Shown here in pieces: positions 1 to 7,951 of a stretch of 64,000 nucleotides of DNA. The DNA lies in the NCBI GenBank assembly GCA_903871875.1, contig CAIQIR010000032.1, forward strand, positions 1 through 64,000. The letters are read 5' to 3'. Every line of letters starts with the position of its first letter. The stretch's first letter is position 1. The notes below the pieces were generated by a model that was given only the letters and a program-made list of their open reading frames with translations, searched no databases and was not told the origin of the DNA. The position numbers were made by a program, and so were the translations under genes. Origin of the DNA: an uncultured Schlesneria sp. (GTDB lineage: Bacteria; Planctomycetota; Planctomycetia; Planctomycetales; Planctomycetaceae).

Positions 1-48
1 CATTTATTCAGCGGCCCGTCACCAGATAAGCCGCTCGGTTGTCTCACT
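1..48 (-). promoter_or_regulatory. Partial copy of the repeated GTGAGA-hairpin leader at the window edge
   Basis: On the minus strand this stretch holds the box GTGAGACAACC, then a stem AGCGGC/GCCGCT, and ends at an ATG (positions 3-1). Box and stem order match the leaders in front of seven virion genes further right, best the copy at 57429. No U-run is visible inside the window and no clear Shine-Dalgarno precedes the ATG, so the gene it would lead into, outside the window, is inferred. Confidence 0.4.
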
Positions 49-89
49 TCTCCCATTCCGGGATTGGCGTTGAACGCTGCAACCGTGTT

Positions 90-305
90 CTATTTCCCGC
101 ACGTACAACCACGGCGGCCACACCCACATTGACACTTCGCCAGTGGTGCCTTCGCCGCGACAACGCCGGCTGAACTCGTCGACTTGGTCACTGTCACAAC
201 CCGGTTCTTCCCGTGGCGATGGCGGACAACCGACGATGAGGCTTCGCCGGCATTGGCGACTTGGCAGACGTAAATGAACAACAGGCAGAGGGCGAACAGA
301 CGCAT
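90..305 (-). CDS. Small secreted Cys-rich protein, function unknown
   Basis: Encodes 71 residues. The N-terminus is a typical signal peptide: MRLFALCLLFIYV followed by an A-x-A-like cleavage region near VANAG. The mature part is basic, and the last 20 residues carry six cysteines in the pattern CQCGCGRRGCTC, which suggests metal binding or disulfides. The start is supported by AAGGAG nine bases upstream. It is the last gene of the leftward secreted/lysis group. I do not recognise a family; export is well supported, function is not. Confidence 0.6.
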   Translation of the reverse strand: MRLFALCLLFIYVCQVANAGEASSSVVRHRHGKNRVVTVTKSTSSAGVVAAKAPLAKCQCGCGRRGCTCGK

Positions 306-321
306 TTGAGAGACTCCTTGA

Positions 322-1635
322 TTATTGAACTGCGAAGTCGCGAGACTTCACTAAACGGCTACCGGTGAAATCGACATGAACATTCTTTTCGGTGATAACA
401 ACCCGCTTGACTGTGAGTTGGAACGTGAATAGTGCGACCAACTTGATGGACGGGCATTGAGAGAACTCGACCGTTATCGCATCGCTAGCGAGAACTGCCG
501 TCGCTTCGACGAATCCGCCCAACTGTAGGTCACATGATGGGTGGAGCAGACTCCAAACATCGCGAACAACTGCGAAGATCGTCCATAGCGACATCAGGCC
601 GAATTGGGCTGGCTGAGCCGCGCCAACCGCGTTTGGTCGCTGCGAACTGAAAAGATTGGCCGCACCTTTCAGTATGATTCGATCGGCATCAATCCCAATG
701 TCTTCACCGTCAACGATGTACCCGACTCCCGCCTCTTGAATCGGCAGATTTTTGGCGCCGATCGCCGATACCTGGAAGTGACCGTACTTGCCGAAAATCG
801 CTTCGGCTGAGAAATCGCCCTTAGCCAATAAAGGGAACGCCTGTGCCCCGGATCGGTCCCACCGGAGTGACGCTGTGACGCCTTCGCCGACATACTGCCG
901 GAACCATCCAATAGCCTGGCGAATCTGCCCACTCGCCTGGATCGCGCCTGCCGGACCAGATGCCGAGATTGTCTTCGGATGCTCGCCAGCCTCGTTCCAC
1001 GCCTTAAGCAACGCATGGGATAACATTCCCGGTTCTTCGTATCCGACCCACCGTTGGATCTCGGTTCCGTTTTGATAGAGGACCGACTGCGGAGCCGACT
1101 TTGTTTGCGGGATGTGCACGAACTTGATCTGGCAATCGTCACCGTCGCCGATCTTCCATCCTTTTCGAGTCAGCACGCGGATAATGTCGCGCTCTTGGAG
1201 TTCGCAAGCTATGCAGCCGCTATCCCAGACTTCGATGACGAGTTGAGCCGGTAAGACTTCCGAGACAACTGCAACTTTCGGGAACGATATCGACATCGGT
1301 TGAAGAACCCCGCCGACTCCGTGACTTTTCTCGACGCTGACTGGAGGGATAGAAGGCTCGCGGAGATCGGAGTCGGCGGGAGTTTCGTTAAGAAACAAGG
1401 CTTCTGGTTCGAGATCCTGAATCGGACCCTGGAACTGTTCTGGCTCAACTCGCGGCTGAACAACTTCCGGCTCGGCCTGCAAGAAATGGCTTTGAGAATC
1501 TTTTAGTTGCGCACGTTGCATGAAGATCTGAATCTGAGCTTTGGCAACGTCAACCGCAGCGATCGCTTTCTGTCGTGGAGTGCCAGCGAAGGCGACTGAC
1601 GACATCAAAATAAAGCACAGCACAATTCTCGACAT
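322..1635 (-). CDS. Secreted protein with a thioredoxin-like domain
   Basis: Encodes 437 residues from the ATG at 1635, which begins a clear signal peptide (MSRIVLCFILMSSVAFAG); an in-frame start further upstream would bury it. After a Pro/Glu-rich linker, the middle third reads like a thioredoxin fold: a strand LVIEVWDSGC, a CIAC motif in the redox-centre position, and a later FVHIP strand followed by a glycine loop. The C-terminal third looks like strands with one hydrophobic helix and matches nothing I know. The start overlaps the stop of the upstream peptidase-like gene (TGATG), so the two are probably translationally coupled. A thiol-redox or protein-folding role in the envelope is inferred. 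Confidence 0.6.
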   Translation of the reverse strand: MSRIVLCFILMSSVAFAGTPRQKAIAAVDVAKAQIQIFMQRAQLKDSQSHFLQAEPEVVQPRVEPEQFQGPIQDLEPEALFLNETPADSDLREPSIPPVSVEKSHGVGGVLQPMSISFPKVAVVSEVLPAQLVIEVWDSGCIACELQERDIIRVLTRKGWKIGDGDDCQIKFVHIPQTKSAPQSVLYQNGTEIQRWVGYEEPGMLSHALLKAWNEAGEHPKTISASGPAGAIQASGQIRQAIGWFRQYVGEGVTASLRWDRSGAQAFPLLAKGDFSAEAIFGKYGHFQVSAIGAKNLPIQEAGVGYIVDGEDIGIDADRIILKGAANLFSSQRPNAVGAAQPAQFGLMSLWTIFAVVRDVWSLLHPSCDLQLGGFVEATAVLASDAITVEFSQCPSIKLVALFTFQLTVKRVVITEKNVHVDFTGSRLVKSRDFAVQ

Positions 1636-2651
1636 CAGGCCACCTGAACCTTTCGAACCAGATCGGCAACGCCTTGAGCCTGGAATTGCGGAGCGCCCAC
1701 AGCCCATGCCTCGCCACCGCTCTGGATCTGTGCGTAGAACCGTTTGGCGTTCACGCCGACATCGCCGGGAGCGAGTTGTTTTTCTCCGCCCGCGTACTTA
1801 ATCGTAATCCGCGGTATCTGTTCGACTGGGCACGTTTGGTCAGTGTCCATCGGCTGGCCGGCAGGGAATCGACCCCATGATTCCGACGACTCCAATTGCG
1901 TCTCGCCGTTCTCGTCAAGGAACACCCCAACGAAACACCGACAGTGCGGGCCGTACGATCCAAGATCGCTGATTCCGCTGGAGTTGGGATCGCCCGTGAC
2001 ATAGTTCATGGCGTACGGAACCGCATAGCCAGCCGCGAGACAATCGAAGAGAAGATCGAGTGTTTCAGGCCAGAACGTTACGCACGTGTGGGTTTTACAA
2101 GCTTGAATCCAACTCGACGGAGTTTGCTGGCCTGGCGTTGCGTACTTGCAGGCAAGCTTCTCGACGTCGTCTTCCGATGTACCTGGAAACAATGCGGTGG
2201 TTGCAACGCCATAATCGTGAACCGCTCGCGCAGCATCCGCGAGAATCGCACCGTCGCCAGACCCGCACCGGTTCTTTCCGACTTCGACGCGAGCGAGTGA
2301 ATAGATCGGAGCAAAAGAAACATCGACCGACTTCAGCAACGAAGAATTGGAAGCAACGTCAACATCGAGCGACGTTTGAACACCCCGAAACATTCCTCGA
2401 CTCACGCACGTACCGCGACGTTGAAGACATGGCCGACGATATCCGCCGCGAACAACCAGCTCTTTATCTCGAAGGAAAATTCCCTTGTGGCCGGCAGCCT
2501 GCATTCTCTTCCACGTACCGGGAAGATCATTGGCATGCAACGACGTGAACGTCGCACCCATGACGGCATCGCCACGACTCGCACGATCAAGAATCGAATC
2601 CTGAACCGCTGCCGGATCGCTGCGCCAACCACTGACGAATTGGGGAATCAT
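1635..2651 (-). CDS. Papain-like (C1-type) cysteine peptidase-like protein
   Basis: Encodes 338 residues. The order of motifs fits the papain fold: a RRGTCVS segment with Cys82 as candidate nucleophile, a helix ARAVHDYGVA like the left-domain helix of C1A enzymes, His236 in YGPHCRCFVG, and SSESWG at 255-260 where papains have NSWG. The Asn of the triad would therefore be replaced by Glu or Ser. No signal peptide is seen. Its position between a lipoprotein gene and a secreted protein suggests envelope or lysis work, perhaps as a peptidoglycan or protein-cleaving lysin; that is inference. Start and upstream stop overlap as ATGA. Confidence 0.55.
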   Translation of the reverse strand: MIPQFVSGWRSDPAAVQDSILDRASRGDAVMGATFTSLHANDLPGTWKRMQAAGHKGIFLRDKELVVRGGYRRPCLQRRGTCVSRGMFRGVQTSLDVDVASNSSLLKSVDVSFAPIYSLARVEVGKNRCGSGDGAILADAARAVHDYGVATTALFPGTSEDDVEKLACKYATPGQQTPSSWIQACKTHTCVTFWPETLDLLFDCLAAGYAVPYAMNYVTGDPNSSGISDLGSYGPHCRCFVGVFLDENGETQLESSESWGRFPAGQPMDTDQTCPVEQIPRITIKYAGGEKQLAPGDVGVNAKRFYAQIQSGGEAWAVGAPQFQAQGVADLVRKVQVA

Positions 2652-2983
2652 TTGAGCCCCTTCAGTGTGGCGACATCGGCGGACGTCAAATCACGAGCGG
2701 TGGTCGTCGATCCCGGAAACGCCGAATCAAATTTCGCTGCGTCGGATTGGGTTAGATCGTCGTTGTTCATCAATGTGGTTACGAACTCCGCCAGTTCTGT
2801 CGTCGTCGATATCGACTTCGCCTCGACCGCATTCGCAAGCGATCGAAAGATCTCTTCGGCGGGCGCACGCTCCACTATTGGAGTGACGTTGTCTGGTTTC
2901 GACGGATTGACAGGAACGGTTGATGGTCCGCATCCGATGCAGAACACTCCGATCGCCAAGACCAAGGCAAGGATTCGACCCAT
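2648..2983 (-). CDS. Small lipoprotein, possible spanin or lysis accessory
   Basis: Encodes 111 residues with a type II signal: MGRILALVLAIGVFCIGC ends in a lipobox-like IGC, which predicts lipidation of Cys18. The mature part is short, acidic and helical with no known domain. The start is preceded by GAGG eight bases upstream. Small lipoproteins beside holin and lysin genes are often outer-membrane spanins, but no partner inner-membrane spanin is evident, so this role is only possible. Confidence 0.55.
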   Translation of the reverse strand: MGRILALVLAIGVFCIGCGPSTVPVNPSKPDNVTPIVERAPAEEIFRSLANAVEAKSISTTTELAEFVTTLMNNDDLTQSDAAKFDSAFPGSTTTARDLTSADVATLKGLK

Positions 2984-3041
2984 TTTTCCGCCTCATGCAA
3001 AACCGTTTGATAAGCTTCATCGCTTCGGCCGTCTCTTCCAC

Positions 3042-3467
3042 TCACGCAGTCCCGTCAATCGCTGGATCAATCGGATAATCCGCATTGAACTTAGATGTTT
3101 GATATCCCTGTGCCGCGGTTCTCAATGACTTGCGGACAATCGGGTCTTTCGATGCGTTGTATAGTTTCGCGAGCAACACCTGTTCGCTGGCATTAACCGC
3201 AGCACTCGCGGCATCTTGCCCCAATCCCTTCGGCATCAACGCAACCCAGTTTTTCAGGATCGTGAACACACTGGCGATTGAGAAACCGCCCGCGCCAAGA
3301 GCCGACAGAAGTAATTGCAACCAGCCGCTTCCAGTGACTTGAACGCCACCAGGACCAGCGCCACGTGCAACCATCGGAACGACCGTTGTTTCGGCCATGT
3401 AATAGAACGCCCCGCCGCAAACGAGCGCGAGCACAACCAGAACGAGAACCTCAACTCGCTTCGACAT
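3042..3467 (-). CDS. Holin-like membrane protein
   Basis: Encodes 141 residues from the ATG at 3467. Two hydrophobic segments are visible: residues about 6-23 (VLVLVVLALVCGGAFYY) and a Gly/Ala/Leu-rich one around 48-70. A soluble, mildly basic C-terminal half follows. Two membrane segments, small size and the neighbouring lipoprotein and peptidase genes fit a holin, but holins share little sequence and this remains a contextual call. Confidence 0.5.
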   Translation of the reverse strand: MSKRVEVLVLVVLALVCGGAFYYMAETTVVPMVARGAGPGGVQVTGSGWLQLLLSALGAGGFSIASVFTILKNWVALMPKGLGQDAASAAVNASEQVLLAKLYNASKDPIVRKSLRTAAQGYQTSKFNADYPIDPAIDGTA

Positions 3468-3478
3468 GGAAACACCTT

Positions 3479-3679
3479 TCACGCCGATGGGGATGCTGTC
3501 GGGTTTAAGAACGCTTCGATTGCCAAAAAAGTTGCGAGGCACTCCTCAATCTGCGCTCGATATGGTTCGAGTTTCGCAAGAGGAAATGTGAGAGGCCCAG
3601 CCTTCAGGCGAGCGTCCAGTTTTGTGAGGAACTTGTCCGACACACCGGCGAGAAATTTTTCGATATCAGCTTCTGACAT
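3479..3679 (-). CDS. Small hypothetical protein
   Basis: Encodes 66 residues, mostly amphipathic helix (DIEKFLAGVSDKFLTKLDARL). No membrane segment, no cysteine motif, no recognised domain. It lies 11 bases upstream of the holin-like gene and downstream of a cluster of ACAG/CTGT dyads at 3751-3791, so it may be the first gene of the lysis transcript. Confidence 0.5.
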   Translation of the reverse strand: MSEADIEKFLAGVSDKFLTKLDARLKAGPLTFPLAKLEPYRAQIEECLATFLAIEAFLNPTASPSA

Positions 3680-3750
3680 TCCGTGCCACCTGAAAGAGAA
3701 CGAATCATTTCGTTACTCGAAAAGGTAGCGAGCGGATTTTGAATTGCGAT

Positions 3751-3791
3751 ATCTGTTAGTAGTGGATGTTACAGATTCTGTAATAACAGAT
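3751..3791. promoter_or_regulatory. Nested inverted repeats, operator-like
   Basis: A 15-bp dyad TTACAGATTCTGTAA (3769-3783) is bracketed by an inverted pair ATCTGTTA (3751-3758) and TAACAGAT (3784-3791). The surrounding DNA is AT-rich and lies between the zinc-ribbon gene and the start of the lysis group. This looks like a multi-site operator; no convincing -10/-35 pair was found. Confidence 0.5.
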
Positions 3792-3797
3792 CGATAT

Positions 3798-4007
3798 TTA
3801 TTCTGGCGGCTTTAGTGGAGCGTCGATCGATTTGAAGTTGTGCCCGCAATCCTGACACTTGTGCCAACGAACGCGACCAGGGGATGACGTGACCGGGCAA
3901 TTCGTCGAGCGACACTTTTTAACGGGACACTGGACAACAAACCAATAGACTATCGGTTCGACATCCAAGTCCTCGTCGCCAAACAATAATCGTTGCCCGG
4001 TTGACAC
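3798..4007 (-). CDS. Small zinc-ribbon protein
   Basis: Encodes 69 residues with a GTG start at 4007 and no strong Shine-Dalgarno, so the start is uncertain. Two cysteine knuckles are visible: CPVKKCRSTNCP near residue 28 and CQDCGHNF near 55. This is a zinc-ribbon pattern common in small phage and planctomycete proteins. The partner (DNA, RNA or protein) cannot be told from sequence. Confidence 0.5.
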   Translation of the reverse strand: MSTGQRLLFGDEDLDVEPIVYWFVVQCPVKKCRSTNCPVTSSPGRVRWHKCQDCGHNFKSIDAPLKPPE

Positions 4008-4059
4008 TGGCGTTTTTTACTCCATTCAGGCTGTCCGCGATCCGTCGCGGGGGAATGCC

Positions 4060-4311
4060 TTACTTCGGCTCGTGTGATTTTCGCCACTCAATGAATTCCT
4101 CGTCCGAGTACGGCCATCCCTGACCATAGAGTTCAAACTCCGGATGCTCAAGTTTCTTGACGCGATAGCTCAATGCCACAACCGAATCTCGATACATCAT
4201 CCCCATGAATTCAAGGGAATGAAGTCGACTAGCGGTTCGCCAATGATCGCAGAACCAACCTGCGGCGAGCGCGGCAATGACGACCGATAGCGCGACTGTT
4301 TTTCTGTTCAT
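4060..4311 (-). CDS. Small single-pass membrane protein
   Basis: Encodes 83 residues. Residues about 5-20 (TVALSVVIAALAAGWF) form one membrane anchor after a positive MNRK start, giving an N-in topology with a charged C-terminal tail outside or in the periplasm. Strong GAGGAG lies just upstream of the ATG. No family recognised. Confidence 0.55.
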   Translation of the reverse strand: MNRKTVALSVVIAALAAGWFCDHWRTASRLHSLEFMGMMYRDSVVALSYRVKKLEHPEFELYGQGWPYSDEEFIEWRKSHEPK

Positions 4312-4366
4312 ATTCTCCTCAATCCTCTCTCTTCCTCCCCCTCATTTGACGGGCGTGGTGCCGGTA

Positions 4367-4675
4367 TCAAACGCCTTCTTGAACTCGTGATGCTCCGCCA
4401 GTTCGTGTTCCAGTATTATTTATCAACGCACCCTTGGCCCATGCTGCACGCATTGCCCGTTCATTGCGAAATGATTCCAACTCTTTCTCCAGTTCCGCGA
4501 TGCGATCGAGGAGAGGTTGGCGGACTGCGAGGGCCGTCGCTTCCCAACCCGCCTTGAACGCATCCTCCCACCCATGCCATGACTGGTCGGCAATGTTTGG
4601 AATGCGTGCCCTCAGAGCCTTCTGATGGGCCTCATACGCCACTTGCCCCGGCGTTTTTTCGTTGGTCGATGTCAT
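4367..4675 (-). CDS. Hypothetical coiled-coil protein with a suspected frameshift near its end
   Basis: Encodes 102 residues as read. The N-terminal half (WHGWEDAFKAGWEA) is followed by a coiled coil (RIAELEKELESFRNERA). The last 20 residues (NNTGTRTGGASR...) are unlike the rest. Another minus-strand frame from about 4416 to a TGA at 4342-4344 encodes LEHELAEHHEFKKAFDTG..., which looks like the natural coiled-coil continuation. A small indel near 4417-4425 (in ATAAATAATA) would join them. Either a real frameshift mutation, a sequencing error or two overlapping reading frames. The start overlaps the upstream stop as ATGA. Confidence 0.5.
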   Translation of the reverse strand: MTSTNEKTPGQVAYEAHQKALRARIPNIADQSWHGWEDAFKAGWEATALAVRQPLLDRIAELEKELESFRNERAMRAAWAKGALINNTGTRTGGASRVQEGV

Positions 4676-5709
4676 TTCCAGATTTCTCCGTTAGGCCCGA
4701 TGCGAAAGTTTTCCACGTTAAATCCGCCAACTGAATCCACGTCGACAAACGCCGCGCCCCAGTTCCATCGATTGCCCATTCTCCAATATGGAGGATTCAG
4801 TTCGCACAGGCATCCTGTTGACCATGTCGACGTCTGCTTGTGACGCCAATCTGTCTCCGAGTGTTGGCTCGTTCGATGGCCATGCGATGCTAACATCGTC
4901 GATAATGTTTTTAGAAACAGTCCACGAGCTGCATTCACACTAGACGTTAACCCCGCTTTCCCGCTTTCATGACCGTGAAGAACCGGCAAATGCCCAAGCA
5001 TCACAGGCCGCTGATCCTTTACTGTCTCAATGCCATGATTTTTGCATTCCAAGACGTGCTCCATCAGTCCAACAAGACACTCATATGCAATGATCCGCAT
5101 CTTCTTTGGAAGCTTTTCAAGAAGCGGTGCATTGTTGAATACCCAGATTTTCCAACGCTCATCATGATTACCAAACTTGTAGATAATTCGACAATTTGGA
5201 AAAACGCTTCTCATCCACGCAAGGAACTCTGATCCTGAATCAATCTCCGCATTGAAATCGACCTTCGACGGATCTTTCTGATACCGACTCAGTCCGTACC
5301 AGTCCATCAAGTCGCCGTTAATTAGAACATTGTCGGGCTTAAGTTTTTTGAAGTATTTAACTGTCGCCTGAAGTGCGATCGGTGAATGATATGGAAGATG
5401 GATGTCTGACAGTATAACCGTACGATGACCATTCCCGAGATCAAACGGAAGCCACGGCTCCGCCAAGGATTTTGGCATTTCTGGCGTGAATCCCGCTGGT
5501 TGCGGAGGACGATAAGAATCTTTCCCTGTCGTTTGTCTCCGCGCCTTGTCGCCAGTGTTTCCGCGAATGATTCGAAGCAATGACCTAGCGGTCTCGATTG
5601 TTTTCTTGTGCGACTTCGCAAGCTTCTTGGCCAGCGTCATCGTCGGAACTGCTGGAAACCTCTTGCATAATCGCTCGGCCTCAATTCTCGCTGGGCTCTT
5701 CACTGTCAT
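4672..5709 (-). CDS. Calcineurin-like metallophosphoesterase
   Basis: Encodes 345 residues. The dinuclear metal-site motifs of the calcineurin-like superfamily appear in order: SDIH (about residue 102), GDLMDW (about 131), GNHDER (about 178), and later HGHE and HGHR histidines. A helical N-terminal extension of about 75 residues resembles a small HTH-type domain (LAKKLAKSHKKTIETARSLL). The start is the ATG at 5709, preceded by AAGGAG. Phage members of this family act as nucleases, phosphodiesterases or nucleotide phosphatases; the substrate here is unknown. It sits downstream of nucleotide-metabolism genes. Confidence 0.8.
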   Translation of the reverse strand: MTVKSPARIEAERLCKRFPAVPTMTLAKKLAKSHKKTIETARSLLRIIRGNTGDKARRQTTGKDSYRPPQPAGFTPEMPKSLAEPWLPFDLGNGHRTVILSDIHLPYHSPIALQATVKYFKKLKPDNVLINGDLMDWYGLSRYQKDPSKVDFNAEIDSGSEFLAWMRSVFPNCRIIYKFGNHDERWKIWVFNNAPLLEKLPKKMRIIAYECLVGLMEHVLECKNHGIETVKDQRPVMLGHLPVLHGHESGKAGLTSSVNAARGLFLKTLSTMLASHGHRTSQHSETDWRHKQTSTWSTGCLCELNPPYWRMGNRWNWGAAFVDVDSVGGFNVENFRIGPNGEIWK

Positions 5710-6190
5710 TTTGTCGCTCCTTCGGTTTGTCGTGCTTCGATCCGTTGAAATTGTTGGATGGATACTGACTTGGCGATTCTGCTCTCTGTTTCTCAATCGC
5801 GTCAGTCGCACAGATGGCGAAGATACCACCCCATGCAATAGCCGCCGCATCGTCATCCTCGAATGGCAAGTTCTTCGCAATTTTGTCTCGGAGTTTCAAC
5901 ACGTGGGCGATGACATGGCCAAGTCGATTTAGAATGAACGCCTTATTCAAAAGACAGTCTTGATTCTCCGACATGGCGTTCCATGCCTTCTCGCCCTTAC
6001 GAACTTCACCCAACGAGAATCGTTCAGCCAGCCTTACAAGACCAACCGTCGGAATCAGTTCGAACTCTGGACCGGGTGTTGTCAATGCCCCTGCAATATC
6101 AATCTGCGCCGGATGCCCTTCAGTTTGGAATACTGGTTTCTCTTCCCGTGGCCCGCTCCGCGCCCGAACTCTGCCCTCTAGCCCACTCAT
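5681..6190 (-). CDS. DUF5664-like protein, putative dATP/dGTP diphosphohydrolase
   Basis: Encodes 169 residues. The central part (FELIPTVGLVRLAERFSLG, then NKAFILNRLGHVIAHVLKL and DDAAAIAWGGIFA) follows the pattern of DUF5664-type phage proteins, which have been linked to deoxynucleotide diphosphohydrolase activity. The C-terminus is acidic and disordered. The ATG at 6190 has an excellent AGGAGG upstream although it overlaps the previous gene by 71 bases. Neighbouring deoxyribosyltransferase-like genes support a role in nucleotide pools. Family assignment is by pattern only. Confidence 0.55.
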   Translation of the reverse strand: MSGLEGRVRARSGPREEKPVFQTEGHPAQIDIAGALTTPGPEFELIPTVGLVRLAERFSLGEVRKGEKAWNAMSENQDCLLNKAFILNRLGHVIAHVLKLRDKIAKNLPFEDDDAAAIAWGGIFAICATDAIEKQRAESPSQYPSNNFNGSKHDKPKERQNDSEEPSEN

Positions 6191-6530
6191 ACAATTCCTC
6201 CTTTGAATAAAACACAGGGATTCCATTCGTCTCACAAAACGCAACTTCCAAATCTGCGCCGGTCGAGTCGTACTGGTAGTAGTCTTGCTCAAGGCATCTC
6301 GCTGGCATCCGAAGCAAGCAGTCAGACTTCGAGATCATCACGTAGCTGTGGTCCATCCAGCTCTTCCATGATCGTGGATTGACGAACTGAGCGAAGTGCG
6401 ACAACAGCGGCGCGTATGGCATCACCACGCCATCGTCCATCAGTTCGTTCATGAGTTCGATCTGGCTCCTCACGTTGTAGGCTTGGTCGCCTTTAGTATA
6501 CGGGCCACACAGGTAGACAAGCGGCTTCAC
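6120..6530 (-). CDS. Nucleoside 2-deoxyribosyltransferase-like protein (DUF4406-type)
   Basis: Encodes 136 residues with a GTG start supported by AAGGAG. VYLCGPYTKG at the N-terminus is the nucleotide-binding loop typical of nucleoside 2-deoxyribosyltransferase-fold proteins. STGADLEVAFCETNGIPVF contains the conserved acidic catalytic region and the final strand. The middle has MDHSYVMISKSDCLL, matching the usual D-hh-h-xCDhh segment. It may exchange or hydrolyse nucleobases on deoxynucleosides. The last 24 codons overlap the next gene. Confidence 0.65.
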   Translation of the reverse strand: MKPLVYLCGPYTKGDQAYNVRSQIELMNELMDDGVVMPYAPLLSHFAQFVNPRSWKSWMDHSYVMISKSDCLLRMPARCLEQDYYQYDSTGADLEVAFCETNGIPVFYSKEELYEWARGQSSGAERATGRETSIPN

Positions 6531-6533
6531 GTC

Positions 6534-6953
6534 TCACTCCTTAAAGTTATCGATACACCGTTGGTAGATCCGTCCGTATGCTGCGAAGTATTTCTGAGTG
6601 TGCTCTTTACGCTTCGGCGGCCATTCGAGCACATGCGCGAATTCATGGAACAAAGTGTCGGCCATGAAACTCGCGTCAGCGTGATATGCGACGTAGATCA
6701 CGAATCGCTTTTTGTAATTTGGTGGACCATCGCAACAACCGTATAGCCGTCGCCATCCCCACGATTCAGCCCGATAGTTGCAAGTCATCTGGTCTGTTTG
6801 CGGATTCCAAAATAGATGCTCACGTCGGTAAACCCGAAACGGATATTTCGTTTTGAACTCAGTTCTAAGAATCCTGACGTACTTATCCAGAATCTCGAAC
6901 TTGTTCGGCAACTTTCGGTTGTTGTGTGCTGCGCACGGCAATGACGATTCCAT
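6534..6953 (-). CDS. SprT-like zinc metallopeptidase-fold protein
   Basis: Encodes 139 residues. HEFAH at 103-107 is an HExxH zinc site, with a third candidate ligand His118 eleven residues later, as in SprT/Spartan-like and related minigluzincins. Upstream hydrophobic strand FVIYVAYH also fits. It lacks the zinc-ribbon tail of true SprT. It probably acts on DNA-bound or other proteins, or is a catalytically restrained phage accessory factor; the target is unknown. Confidence 0.6.
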   Translation of the reverse strand: MESSLPCAAHNNRKLPNKFEILDKYVRILRTEFKTKYPFRVYRREHLFWNPQTDQMTCNYRAESWGWRRLYGCCDGPPNYKKRFVIYVAYHADASFMADTLFHEFAHVLEWPPKRKEHTQKYFAAYGRIYQRCIDNFKE

Positions 6954-6994
6954 TCGTCGGTTCCTATCTTCAAAACGCTAGTAGGTGATTGCCA

Positions 6995-7243
6995 TCAATA
7001 TTCGACTTCGTTCGGCTCTCCGGCATACAGTGGGTAGATACTCCACGACGACGTCCCATCCTCTGACTCTTCCATTTGATCCATCGCGAATTCTTCCGCA
7101 TCCTTGTAAGACTCGAAGTGGCATGCGTTTCCGCCATCATCAAACACGAGGTAGGCCGCAGCCGACCCAAGTTCGTCGATAGACTTCACTGCGTCTTGCG
7201 TGATGTCTGTCGTTAAAGTCACTGATTGCATTGTTTTCGCCAT
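6995..7243 (-). CDS. Hypothetical acidic protein
   Basis: Encodes 82 residues from the ATG at 7243, chosen because GGAGGGG lies nine bases upstream. Strand-rich and strongly acidic near the end (DQMEESEDGTSS). It ends in a tyrosine-rich tail. A small DNA-mimic or regulator is possible but nothing identifies it. Confidence 0.45.
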   Translation of the reverse strand: MAKTMQSVTLTTDITQDAVKSIDELGSAAAYLVFDDGGNACHFESYKDAEEFAMDQMEESEDGTSSWSIYPLYAGEPNEVEY

Positions 7244-7410
7244 ACTGCTCATCCCCTCCCTGACGGTATCCAACATTGTGAGTGAGTTACCGTCGAACGT
7301 TTTCAAACGACCGGCCGCAAATGGCCTCTACGCGCAACCGTGAACGTCGACTGCGATACCCTCCAAACCCTCACCCGGTAATCGTCCACGTACCCGTTTT
7401 TGACGCTCAG

Positions 7411-7869
7411 TTATCGATTGACCATCTCGCCAACGAGGTACGCAGCCACTTCGAACGTTTCGACGAATTCAACCTCGTCCAGCCAGCAGAAGATATTTTC
7501 GCGATGACCCACGACGATGATTCGTTTGTCCATTCCGATCGCGATCCCAAGTTCCACATGACGGCCACCGCGTGAGAACCCAGACCGTGGAGCCTCTGTG
7601 AAAGCAATTAATGTGTCGCATTGCTCGACGTCGGATAGATCGTCGTACGCGAATTGCCTTCGAAGCGAGGCGGAACGATCATCAGACCCGCCGTCGTCGC
7701 CTTCGACCAGGGCTTCACCGTTCTCTCCAATCGGTTTTCCCTCATTGCTGATTTGATGCTCGCCGTCGAGCCATCGAGCGCGGACATCATGGCCCGCAGC
7801 AATCAATCGATCACGATATCCGCACAATTCGAGCCTTCGCGAATAACGTGCCGCCAAGTAGATTCTCAT
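7411..7869 (-). CDS. Nucleoside 2-deoxyribosyltransferase family protein
   Basis: Encodes 152 residues. IYLAARYSRR opens the substrate loop of the family. GHDVRARWL, CDTLIAFTEAP and GGRHVELGIAIGM with its glutamate nucleophile position, then KRIIVVGHRENIFC, complete the canonical pattern of phage and actinobacterial NDT-like proteins. Start ATG at 7869 with AGGGAA upstream. It is a second member of this fold within 1.4 kb. It may salvage or alter deoxynucleosides for replication or for making unusual bases. Confidence 0.75.
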   Translation of the reverse strand: MRIYLAARYSRRLELCGYRDRLIAAGHDVRARWLDGEHQISNEGKPIGENGEALVEGDDGGSDDRSASLRRQFAYDDLSDVEQCDTLIAFTEAPRSGFSRGGRHVELGIAIGMDKRIIVVGHRENIFCWLDEVEFVETFEVAAYLVGEMVNR

Positions 7870-7951
7870 CAAATTTCCCTAACAGTATGCGGTTTTGTTC
7901 CGTCACAACCCCTGACGGTATAAGGGGAACGTAGCAGTCGTCGGGTTTCAA

